Shown piece by piece: positions 1-6,529 of a DNA stretch of 11,786 nucleotides. The number at the start of each line of letters is the position of its first letter. Position 1 is the first letter of the stretch. The stretch is from Heteroscillospira sp050252415 (GTDB taxonomy: Bacteria > Bacillota > Clostridia > Oscillospirales > Oscillospiraceae). The position numbers and the translations under genes are program-made. The stretch is from positions 1-11,786 of the forward strand of contig JBFWKZ010000079.1 in the NCBI GenBank assembly GCA_050252415.1, written 5' to 3'. The notes under the pieces are model-generated. The model had not been told where the DNA came from. It did no database searches and worked only from the letters and a program-made list of their open reading frames with translations.

Positions 1-1070
1 ACAGCCGTAATCAAATGCTCCTGACCGCCGATATGGCACCTCTGTCCGCCCTGCTGAATACCGGCCTTGATGTGACGGTGGACGACGACTATGTCTCCGG
101 AGTTGAGGACTATGTGGAGTCCGGAGAGGGGGCAAATTCCGGCTGGCTGTATAAAGTCAACGGCGATGAGGGAATACTCGAATCGGCCGACAGCTATATG
201 CTGGAGGCCGGCGACGAGCTGGTCTGGTTCTACACAACAGATTACACCAAGGAAAAAAGTTCTTCCTCCTGGAGCGGCAACAGCGATACCGAACCCTCCG
301 TCAAAGAGAACGCCGACGGCAGTTTTACCGTGAGCATGCAAAAAAATGGGCGTGATACTTTTGTTGAAAATGGCGTCGTCGTTGAACTGACGGCAAACGC
401 CGGACAGATCCCCGCAATCGTCACGGAGGATGGAATCGATATCATCGAAAAATCCGTATACCGAGACGGCAAGCTCTGTTTTATCCTTCAGGAGGGGGCG
501 GATATTGTCCTCACAGAGCCTTCGATAACCTTTTCAGACGTGCCGGAGAGCAGTTGGTATTATAACGAAGTCGGCTTTGCCGCAGCGAGACAGCTGGTGC
601 TCGGCATGTCGGACGATCTGTTTGCCCCGGACGCCGAGGTAACGCGCGAGATGGCGGTCACCGTACTGTACCGATTCCAGAACAGTCCGGATTCCGACAG
701 TGCAGGCTTTGAGGATGTGCCTGACAGCAGCTGGTTTGCCAGCTCCGTCGGCTGGGCATATGGCGCCGGCATCGTACGCGGCAATGACACGGGCTTTGGT
801 ACGGGAGAGAGCATCACCCGACAGGAGCTTGCCGTCATGCTGTATCGTTACGCCTCTGTTTTGGATCTTGATACGACGCCAGGCAACGGGCTTGACAGCT
901 TCCCTGACAGCAACAATGCCGCCGATTGGGCAACAGGCGCCCTCTCTTGGGCGGTAAACAACGGGCTCATGAACGGCAGGGACGACGGAACGCTTGACCC
1001 CACCGGCACCGCAACCCGCGCAGAACTCGTCACTATGCTGTACAGGCTGACGCAAATCGTCGTTGAATAA
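1..1070 (+). CDS. SLH-domain surface protein with DUF4430 (transcobalamin-C-like) domain, 5' truncated by window edge
   Basis: The reading frame is open from base 3 to the TAA ending at 1070, so the true start lies upstream; the ATG at 15 is internal. Numbering from that ATG, residues about 1-80 have the DUF4430 pattern: a GWLYKVNG strand, then a late turn (AGDELVWFY) before a low-complexity Ser-rich linker. This fold is related to the C-terminal beta domain of transcobalamin/intrinsic factor. A beta-rich segment follows (about 95-170). Then come three SLH repeats, beginning near FSDVPESSWY (172), FEDVPDSSWF (231) and FPDSNNAADW (293). Each keeps the 'F.DV...W' start and the 'TR.E...MLYR' end. 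SLH triplets anchor exported proteins to the secondary cell-wall polymer, so the protein should sit on the cell surface. The signal peptide would be in the missing part. It may capture corrinoids for the nearby transporter, but DUF4430 proteins can have other ligands. No convincing terminator follows before the repeat element at 1139. Confidence 0.88.
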   Translation, partial: SRNQMLLTADMAPLSALLNTGLDVTVDDDYVSGVEDYVESGEGANSGWLYKVNGDEGILESADSYMLEAGDELVWFYTTDYTKEKSSSSWSGNSDTEPSVKENADGSFTVSMQKNGRDTFVENGVVVELTANAGQIPAIVTEDGIDIIEKSVYRDGKLCFILQEGADIVLTEPSITFSDVPESSWYYNEVGFAAARQLVLGMSDDLFAPDAEVTREMAVTVLYRFQNSPDSDSAGFEDVPDSSWFASSVGWAYGAGIVRGNDTGFGTGESITRQELAVMLYRYASVLDLDTTPGNGLDSFPDSNNAADWATGALSWAVNNGLMNGRDDGTLDPTGTATRAELVTMLYRLTQIVVE

Positions 1071-1138
1071 AAATAAAAGGGACTGCCTTTTGCCTTTCCA
1101 ACAAAGGAACCCATGCAGGACGCTCACCGCTTACCTGC

Positions 1139-1500
1139 ATGAGAAGTGAACTTTCCTATATACGGGCCGTTGGCCCAATACCCCCGGTTTCGCGTACCGA
1201 CGTGCGCGGTTCGGAGAGTTTTTCCCCACTGCACAAAGTGCAGTGGGGACCCTCGTATGATTTTATCCGCGACGGCGGGAATAAATCCCGCCTGCTCGAA
1301 ATCTTCACTTCGTTTCGGATTGACGCCGCACTTGCGGTGGGCACATGTCGCCGAAAAAACACATTAAACCCTGAAAATCCTTTGCTTTGCTTCGGACCCA
1401 GCCACACTCGCGGCGAGTGTACACGCCCCCGGAAATGGCAAATTTAAATTTATAATCCGTCACGGAGGCGGACATGTGCCGCCGCAGTGACACTTCTCAT
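1139..1500. repeat. Hairpin-dense non-coding element bounded by 10-bp inverted repeats
   Basis: The ends are perfect inverted repeats: ATGAGAAGTG at 1139-1148 and CACTTCTCAT at 1491-1500. Inside lie many stem-loops. GGGCC/GGCCC is at 1164-1176. An 11-bp stem with an AAA loop is at 1224-1248. GGCGGGA/TCCCGCC is at 1274-1292. CCGC/GCGG is near 1328-1339. ACACTCG/CGAGTGT with a CGG loop is at 1404-1420. A two-part stem, GTCAC/GTGAC enclosing GGCGG/CCGCC, is at 1459-1491. AAATTTAAATTT at 1440-1451 is self-complementary. Small open frames cross it on both strands, but none has a ribosome binding site or a protein-like composition. It resembles a MITE-like or palindromic intergenic repeat. No target-site duplication is visible, and copy number cannot be judged from one window. 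Confidence 0.65.
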
Positions 1501-1538
1501 ACAAGTCCGTGGTGAATGGACTTGCATGCTATTCCCTT

Positions 1539-1601
1539 GCAGACAAAAGGCTTTGCCTTTTGTCTGCAGCCTAAAAGGGCCTGCCAAAGGCAGGCCCTTT
1601 T
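1539..1601. terminator. Twin stem-loops, bidirectional terminator between the SLH gene/repeat and the Crp gene
   Basis: Two perfect 13-bp stems with 3-nt loops stand side by side. The first (1539-1567) has a TTT loop. The second (1573-1601) has an AAA loop and is flanked by AAAA on one side and TTTT on the other, so it can terminate transcription on both strands. The second ends 9 nt after the stop codon of the - strand Crp/Fnr gene and is its natural terminator. A smaller 7-bp stem (CAAGTCC/GGACTTG, 1502-1524) lies between these and the upstream repeat. Confidence 0.85.
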
Positions 1602-1610
1602 ATCGTCCAG

Positions 1611-2285
1611 TTAGTGTTTTCCAAGTATAATGAACCTGTTTTTTTTAAAGTCGATTATCCCCTCGCGTTTTAATCGGCTTAATTCGGCAGACATGGCGCT
1701 GCGGTCTACCGCAAGGTAGTCGGCAAGTGCCTGCCGATCAAACGGGATGGAAAAACGGCTCTTACCGGCATCCCTGGCACGCGCGGAGAGATAAGACAGC
1801 AGCTTTTCACGCGTTGTGCGCCGGGTAAGGTGCTCCAGCTTCTCGGTGAGTTCAAGATTTTCCCGAGAGACGCATTTTAACAGGTTCTCAATCATCCGCG
1901 CATGTCTCGGGCAGGCATTTTTACATCCGGTTACCATTCTGTGGTAATCAAGGAACATGACTTCACTGGCTTCCGCGGCAATGATGCTGACGCTCATGCT
2001 CCTTTTTTCCGAGCAGACAAAGCTGGCCGCAAAGATCTCGCCCGGTCCGGCAATGGAAAGAATTGCCCGCGCGCCCCAAAAGTCTTCCTTTATAACATGC
2101 ACATAGCCTGAGAGCACAATACCTATTGCGTCTGTCATTTCACCCTCGCTGATAATATACGCCTCTTTGTCAAAACGTTTGACTCTGGCCGAAACACACG
2201 AGAGCATCTCACAAATATCCACAGACGAAATATCCTTAAAAATCTCAGTTCCGGTGAGCGCCGATAGATAGTCCTGTACAGGCAT
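1611..2285 (-). CDS. Crp/Fnr-family transcriptional regulator
   Basis: This 224-aa protein has the usual length and layout of the family. An N-terminal cyclic-nucleotide-binding-like beta barrel (about 10-115) contains SEGE and the glycine-rich turn GIVLSGYVHVIKED. A long dimerisation helix follows (about 125-160). A winged helix (about 160-222) has the recognition segment RQALADYLAVDRSAMSAEL. The classic cAMP-contact residues of CRP are not evident, so the effector is unlikely to be cAMP. Cysteines are at 25, 30, 91, 121, 125 and 138. The C121-x3-C125 pair in the linker is reminiscent of redox- or cluster-sensing members, but this is not proven. The ATG start is preceded by a GA-rich ribosome binding site and a consensus promoter. 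The gene is monocistronic, with strong stem-loops at both ends. Its target is unknown: it may regulate itself through the palindrome at 2307-2322. Confidence 0.92.
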   Translation of the reverse strand: MPVQDYLSALTGTEIFKDISSVDICEMLSCVSARVKRFDKEAYIISEGEMTDAIGIVLSGYVHVIKEDFWGARAILSIAGPGEIFAASFVCSEKRSMSVSIIAAEASEVMFLDYHRMVTGCKNACPRHARMIENLLKCVSRENLELTEKLEHLTRRTTREKLLSYLSARARDAGKSRFSIPFDRQALADYLAVDRSAMSAELSRLKREGIIDFKKNRFIILGKH

Positions 2286-2306
2286 CAGACCGTCCCCTCT
2301 CTCTTT

Positions 2307-2360
2307 TGTTGGAATTACAACATAATAGAAATATTATATCCCAACTTGCGAAAATGTCAA
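2307..2360 (-). promoter_or_regulatory. Promoter and probable autoregulatory operator of the Crp/Fnr gene
   Basis: On the - strand there is a consensus sigma-A promoter: -35 TTGACA (2360-2355), a 16-nt spacer, and -10 TATAAT (2338-2333). Transcription should start near 2326. Immediately downstream is a perfect palindrome, TGTTG-N6-CAACA (2307-2322). Its 5-6-5 spacing is that of Crp-family sites (TGTGA-N6-TCACA in E. coli), but the arm sequence differs. A site just after +1 would normally act as a roadblock or repressor site, suggesting negative autoregulation. Confidence 0.7.
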
Positions 2361-2404
2361 TGTCATGACTAAAGCCCCATCAGCGAGTAAGCCCTGTCCA
2401 CAGA

Positions 2405-2440
2405 TAAAAGGAGAAAAAGCTAAAGCTTTTTCTCCTTTTA
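2405..2440 (-). terminator. Terminator of the ECF operon, overlapping the stop codon
   Basis: A perfect stem of about 16 bp with a TAAA loop (2421-2424) runs from 2405 to 2440. It is A/T-rich at its base, so on the - strand it ends in a U-tract after the GC part. The TAA stop codon of the fused ATPase gene (2438-2440) lies inside the stem. It separates the transport operon from the Crp/Fnr promoter. Confidence 0.85.
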
Positions 2441-5149
2441 CATCAGTCCGTATTTAACTTTTATTCTGTCCAGTTTTTCCAGCATCGGCCGGGCAAAAAG
2501 CATAAGGAAGATAACCGTAGCAACGGTATGTACCAGGTTCATCGCAAAACCCGAAACATAGGAAGCGATAAACATGGGCAGCGTTACGGTCGGCTGCCAT
2601 ATGATAACGGAAGAGGTGTCCATGATGACGCCGTAGACGATAAGCGTGGTGATCGCGCCGAAGATGCACAGGGAGACGGTATTTCGCCGCAGAAACCCTT
2701 TTTGAAACAAAACCCCCGCCAGGAACCCGATGATTCCCGCGGCAAACATCTGCCAAGGCGTCCATGGTCCCTGTGTAAAAAGCATATTTGAGAGCAGCAT
2801 TGTCATTGCGCCAACTAAAAATCCCGCCTCTCCGCCAAAGGCCACTCCGGAGATAATAACCAGTGCGATAACCGGTTTAAACTGCGGCAGCATAAAAAAT
2901 GCCGCCCTGCCCGCCACTGCGATCGCACACAGCGTCGCGATTATGACAAGTTCTCGAGCCTGTGGTTTCCGGCTCTCGAATACCATGGCGAAGGGCAGCA
3001 TGGTCTCCAGCAGGATAAGCAGAGAGATAAAGTAATATTTCCTGTCACCGAGAAAATATACGCCGATGTAGATGGTAAGCGGTATGGCAACCAGAATGAG
3101 TGCGGACGCAGCAAGCGTACGTTTGGAGAGTTTTCGCTTCTCAACCGGCATCTGCTCCATTGCCATCGGCGCATCGCTCTTTTGCCAGAGGGCCAGAGCC
3201 ATAACAAACAGGGACAGCATAAGCGGCAGCGCTATCCTTGCCGGAGTCGGGGACGTGACGGACATCGTCTCAGCCGAAATGACTGCCGAAAGGTCCGTGA
3301 TTCGCAGCGCCAGAACAAAACATACGGCGGCAACAATAGCGGAGATTATCGCAACGATCCTGCGCCAAAGCGGAAGCCCTCTCTTTTGGCGAACCGGGGA
3401 AACATCGGACTTTTCCCGCTCTTCAAAATAGGCCTCTTTACCGGTGCTGTCTCCGCCAAAGCCGAGGTCAATAATCGCTTCGTCCGGCTGAACCCCGCCG
3501 CAGACAGCAATGAGATCCTCCACCGTCACGGCGCCGGGCACAAGGTGCCGGGCCATTCGATTACAGGCCGTGGTATAGAAGCTGTTGCAGGCAAAAAATT
3601 CTCGCGGGGGCGCATCGCTTACAACCGTTCCGTCAAAGAAAAATGCGCAGCGGTGCGCATACCTTGCACAAAACTCAACATCATGGCTCACCATGACGAC
3701 CGTGACGCCGTGAGAGAGCAAGTCGTTCAGTATTGCCGCAAGTACCTGCTTAAATTCACCGTCCAGTCCCTTGGTCGGCTCGTCCAGCAGAAGGATTTTA
3801 GGATTTAAAAGCAAAATTTTGGCAAGCGCTAAGCGCTGCTGCTCACCGCCGGAGAGATCGTAGGGGTGACGGTCCAAAAGTCCTATGAGACGGCAAAGCG
3901 CCGCGACGGAATGAATTCTGAGCTCGCGCGCCGGCTTTGTAAGCGCTGAACGGGCGAGCATTTCCGTCAGGTCCTCCCATACGGTATTTTTAACAAAAAG
4001 CGACTGGGGATTCTGTGGCAAAACGCCGAGAAGATTTTGATATAGGTCTTTCGTTCCGGAGCCTTGAACACCATTTATTCGCACTTCGCCGCGATAAGGG
4101 CGGTTGAGGCCGGAGAGAAGCGACAGCGTGGTTGTCTTACCTGTACCGTTGCCGCCGAGTATGGCAAGAAATTCGCCAGGGTAAGCGGCTAAAGTGACAC
4201 CCTTGACAATATCCGGCGCATTTTTTTCATACTTGAACCACGCTTCTTTCAGCTCAATTGCCGGCGTTTTACCCGCGTAGTCGTATCCCGGCTCCTCAGG
4301 AAGTGGCAGAAGCGTATGTTCTTTGGCAAAAAAATCAAGCCAGCTTCTGCCGTCGCGCACGGTTACAGGACACACCCCCTTGCTCTCGACTGCCGCGTAG
4401 ACACGCATTGGCGCAGGCATGGCGAGGAACATACTGTGGCCCGACGCCTTTAGCTTTTCCCCCACCTGTTCCGGCCTGCCGTCGCAGATGATATGGTTTT
4501 TGTCCATGACCAGTACGCGCGTGCTGAGCGGAAAGGTATCCTCCAGTCGGTGCTCCGTCATGATGATCGTCGTACCCAGCTCTCGATTGATTCTGCCGAC
4601 GGTGGCAAGAAAATCGCTCGCCGCTATGGGATCTAATTGACTCGTCGGTTCATCCAGGATGAGAACAGACGGCTGCATCGCCATAACGGACGCGAGATTG
4701 AGCAGCTGCTTCTGCCCACCGGAGAGCTCCGTGACGTTTTTGTAAAACCAGGACTGAATACCGAAAAAGCTTGCCATTTCGGAGACCCTGCGGCGAATCG
4801 TCTGCGTGTCGCACCCCAGACTCTCCAGCCCAAAGGCGAGCTCATGCCAGACCTTATCTGTGACAATCTGATTTTCAGGCGATTGCTGTACAAATCCAAT
4901 ACGCTCACTCTGCGTCCGAGCAGAGAGGTCAGAGAGCGGTATCCCTTTAAACAAAATCTCCCCGCTCCGGTTTCCATGCGGTGTTAAAACCGGCTTGAGG
5001 TGCCGAAGCAAAGTCGATTTTCCACAGCCGGATGGCCCGCACAGCGTTACAAATTCACCATCGGTTATCGTAAGGCTGATATTTTCGAAGACATTTTCCC
5101 GCTCCTCGGGATAGGCAAAGCTCAAATTTTTGAGTTCAAAGCATTCCAC
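2438..5149 (-). CDS. ECF transporter: fused ATPase-ATPase-S component polypeptide
   Basis: This 903-aa protein joins three ECF subunits. ATPase 1 (about 1-235) has Walker A GPSGCGKST (38-46), Q-loop Q88-Q89, signature LSGGQKQ (142-148), Walker B LILDEPTS (163-170) and switch His200. ATPase 2 (about 298-520) has Walker A GGNGTGKTT (332-340), signature LSGGEQQ (432-438), Walker B LLLDEPTKG (453-461) and switch His489. After a charged linker come about four hydrophobic segments (596-725). A C-terminal S-like domain (about 733-890) follows, with FKPVIALVIISGVAFG and the GPWTPWQMFA loop, a pattern I associate with cobalamin-type (CbrT-like) S components. It should power and bind substrate for uptake together with the T protein upstream. 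The GTG start is chosen because GGGAGG lies 7 nt upstream. It overlaps the T gene by 28 nt, suggesting translational coupling. The transporter assignment is firm; the substrate is inferred. Confidence 0.88.
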   Translation of the reverse strand: MECFELKNLSFAYPEERENVFENISLTITDGEFVTLCGPSGCGKSTLLRHLKPVLTPHGNRSGEILFKGIPLSDLSARTQSERIGFVQQSPENQIVTDKVWHELAFGLESLGCDTQTIRRRVSEMASFFGIQSWFYKNVTELSGGQKQLLNLASVMAMQPSVLILDEPTSQLDPIAASDFLATVGRINRELGTTIIMTEHRLEDTFPLSTRVLVMDKNHIICDGRPEQVGEKLKASGHSMFLAMPAPMRVYAAVESKGVCPVTVRDGRSWLDFFAKEHTLLPLPEEPGYDYAGKTPAIELKEAWFKYEKNAPDIVKGVTLAAYPGEFLAILGGNGTGKTTTLSLLSGLNRPYRGEVRINGVQGSGTKDLYQNLLGVLPQNPQSLFVKNTVWEDLTEMLARSALTKPARELRIHSVAALCRLIGLLDRHPYDLSGGEQQRLALAKILLLNPKILLLDEPTKGLDGEFKQVLAAILNDLLSHGVTVVMVSHDVEFCARYAHRCAFFFDGTVVSDAPPREFFACNSFYTTACNRMARHLVPGAVTVEDLIAVCGGVQPDEAIIDLGFGGDSTGKEAYFEEREKSDVSPVRQKRGLPLWRRIVAIISAIVAAVCFVLALRITDLSAVISAETMSVTSPTPARIALPLMLSLFVMALALWQKSDAPMAMEQMPVEKRKLSKRTLAASALILVAIPLTIYIGVYFLGDRKYYFISLLILLETMLPFAMVFESRKPQARELVIIATLCAIAVAGRAAFFMLPQFKPVIALVIISGVAFGGEAGFLVGAMTMLLSNMLFTQGPWTPWQMFAAGIIGFLAGVLFQKGFLRRNTVSLCIFGAITTLIVYGVIMDTSSVIIWQPTVTLPMFIASYVSGFAMNLVHTVATVIFLMLFARPMLEKLDRIKVKYGLM

Positions 5150-6012
5150 TTCATGTCCTCCCTTACATTAATAGCAACAGGCGTCAGGCACATGGCGGCA
5201 TAAATGCAGAAGAGCGCAAACGGAACAGGGCCGGAAATCGTAAAGCGCACCGTCGGGAAATAGCGCCATGCGAACCCTCCGCCGAAAATTCCGGCCGCCA
5301 GAATCGCGCCGCACGCGGAAAGCCATACTAAAGCGTAACCGTCTCGCTTTTCAAAGCGATAAATCGAATACGCCGTTCTTCCCGGCAGCCCGTATCCACG
5401 GCTTTTCATACTGTCCGCGGTCTCAATAGAGTTTTCCAGCGCCCATGTGACCATAACGGAAAGTATTGTCACCGCCGTACGTATCCGGCTCATGACACTG
5501 CCTGTATGGATATCTCTGCCAAGGCAGCGCTGCGCCTGCATCACAACATTCAGCTGTGCCTTGAACCGAGGGACGAACCGCAAAGACATCGAGAGGATGA
5601 GGCTCATCGCCGGGATAATCCGGCCGAAAAGGTAGATAAACTTATCCGAGGTAAAAACTTCGTTGTAACAGGAGAACCAGCACATGACACTGATCATCAT
5701 GGTCGCCGCCGCAATACCGTAGACGATGCTTTCAAGCGTCAAAGGGTTTCCGTCCGGGAGATAATAGAGCATCGTTGCCCCCTCATGATTAAACGCGGGG
5801 TTTAACAGCGCCGTAATAATGAGCAGCGGCAGCATATAAATCAGTGCAAAGCGTACCGCCTTCCGTCCCCGCAGATAGATCGAATACGTGAGAGAGCCTA
5901 TAAGCGTAACGCCAAGAAGCACCGGATGCATGACAAAAACCGAAAAAAGCAGTACAAGTAAAAAGTACAGAAAATTCACAAGAGGATGATAGCCGGAAAA
6001 AGTATCGCGCAT
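5122..6012 (-). CDS. ECF transporter T component (EcfT/CbiQ-like transmembrane protein)
   Basis: This 296-aa membrane protein has hydrophobic segments near 12-45, 55-70, 93-115, 128-150, 232-255 and 262-285. The cytoplasmic stretch 150-225 carries the family hallmarks: SLRFVPRF after the fourth helix, and ADSMKSRGYGLPGR (about 203-216), one of the Arg-Gly coupling-helix motifs that insert into the ATPase pair. T components join the ATPases to the substrate-binding S protein. The ATG start has GAGGTGG just upstream. The gene begins 16 nt after a rho-independent terminator, so leader attenuation probably decides its expression. It ends within the start of the fused ATPase/S gene. CbiQ of cobalt systems is related, but no CbiM/CbiN is present, which favours a vitamin-type ECF system. 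Confidence 0.9.
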   Translation of the reverse strand: MRDTFSGYHPLVNFLYFLLVLLFSVFVMHPVLLGVTLIGSLTYSIYLRGRKAVRFALIYMLPLLIITALLNPAFNHEGATMLYYLPDGNPLTLESIVYGIAAATMMISVMCWFSCYNEVFTSDKFIYLFGRIIPAMSLILSMSLRFVPRFKAQLNVVMQAQRCLGRDIHTGSVMSRIRTAVTILSVMVTWALENSIETADSMKSRGYGLPGRTAYSIYRFEKRDGYALVWLSACGAILAAGIFGGGFAWRYFPTVRFTISGPVPFALFCIYAAMCLTPVAINVREDMKWNALNSKI

Positions 6013-6027
6013 ACGCCCACCTCATAA

Positions 6028-6054
6028 TAAAAAAGGCGTCGAACGCCGACGCCT
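6028..6054 (-). terminator. Leader terminator (expression platform) ahead of the ECF operon
   Basis: On the - strand an 8-bp stem (arms 6054-6047 and 6041-6034) with a 5-nt loop is followed directly by a run of six U, ending about 15 nt before the T-component start codon. A terminator between a promoter and the first gene implies transcription attenuation. The upstream structured leader (6136-6325) is the likely sensor. Confidence 0.8.
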
Positions 6055-6135
6055 AAAATACAAAATCCGCACCGCTCGGAAATAAGCATACTCCGAATGG
6101 GCGCAGACCGACTTTGCCTCAGAAAACCGGCACAA

Positions 6136-6325
6136 AGCGGGGGCAGAATATGCCAACTTGACCTTTATCGCCTAATCGGTCCGCCTTCCCGGAATGCCTT
6201 GCTTCAATCGTTGAGGCATCTCTTCCAGTGGCAAAATGGACCTTTCGTATGGTCTCACGGCTGCCGAGACACAGCGTCGGCACAATATGCCGACGGGAGG
6301 TATACTCCTTTCCTCTGTTCCCGCT
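6136..6325 (-). ncRNA. Putative divergent cobalamin riboswitch (B12-box leader)
   Basis: On the - strand the leader has the B12-box heptamer GCCACTG (6232-6226). It is closed by a P1-like helix: AGCGGG plus CAGA (6325-6320 and 6317-6314) pair with TCTG plus CCCGCT (6147-6144 and 6141-6136), separated by a 2x2 internal loop. The 3' part reads AAGTTGGCATATTCTGCC (6157-6140), similar to the conserved AAG...ACCTGCC end of cobalamin riboswitches. Inside lie stems GTCGGCA/TGCCGAC (6294-6276), GTCTC/GAGAC, and ATGCC/GGCAT. The 190-nt size fits the class. The usual GGGAA...CCC P3 pairing is not clear, so the element is divergent or wrongly classed. A U-tailed terminator downstream and a cobalamin-like ECF transporter support the reading. 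Confidence 0.6.
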
Positions 6326-6343
6326 GCAATATTAAATTGAACA

Positions 6344-6377
6344 TGGCTATATTATCATAGCCACCGGTGATTGTAAA
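6344..6377 (-). promoter_or_regulatory. Promoter of the ECF operon with an inverted repeat over the -10
   Basis: On the - strand, -35 TTTACA (6377-6372) is followed by GATAAT (6356-6351, 15-nt spacer) or by an extended TG-A-TAATAT (17-nt spacer). A perfect inverted repeat TGGCTAT-N6-ATAGCCA covers 6344-6363, centred on the -10. This is the position expected of a repressor operator. Transcription would start near 6342, just before the structured leader. Confidence 0.55.
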
Positions 6378-6432
6378 GAGCCGCGCCTGTGCTTAAAAGC
6401 GGTTAAAAGGGTGTGCACCTTTTGCATAGGGT

Positions 6433-6478
6433 ATGGCAATCGCCATTGTTGACAGTGATTTGGCGCGAGTGCTATACT
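6433..6478 (+). promoter_or_regulatory. Promoter of the URO-D-like methyltransferase gene
   Basis: On the + strand, -35 TTGACA (6449-6454), an 18-nt spacer and the extended -10 TGC-TATACT (6470-6478) form a strong promoter, with transcription starting near 6485. An inverted repeat ATGGC-N4-GCCAT (6433-6446) sits immediately upstream of the -35. Further upstream, two TTAAAAG direct repeats (6393 and 6403) are one helical turn apart, between this promoter and the divergent ECF promoter. Confidence 0.7.
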
Positions 6479-6529
6479 GAAAGTGGATTATCATTCGTTT
6501 ATTCTAATTGTTATTATAGGAGGAGACTT

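Noticed and set aside
534..1127. 197-aa open frame on the - strand opposite the SLH region
   Set aside because: The + strand carries three unmistakable SLH repeats, so this is a shadow.
1139..1447. Open frames of 60-102 aa inside the hairpin-rich element
   Set aside because: They have no ribosome binding site, follow the palindromes, and overlap in several frames on both strands, as expected by chance in structured GC-rich DNA.
2438..6012. Nickel or cobalt CbiMNQO importer serving the LarA-like enzyme
   Set aside because: No CbiM/NikM-like protein with its metal-binding N-terminus is present; the S domain and B12-box leader fit a vitamin-type system better.
6413..6529. 39-residue N-terminal extension of the URO-D-like protein
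   Set aside because: This stretch contains the promoter, and AGGAGG sits correctly before the ATG at 6530.
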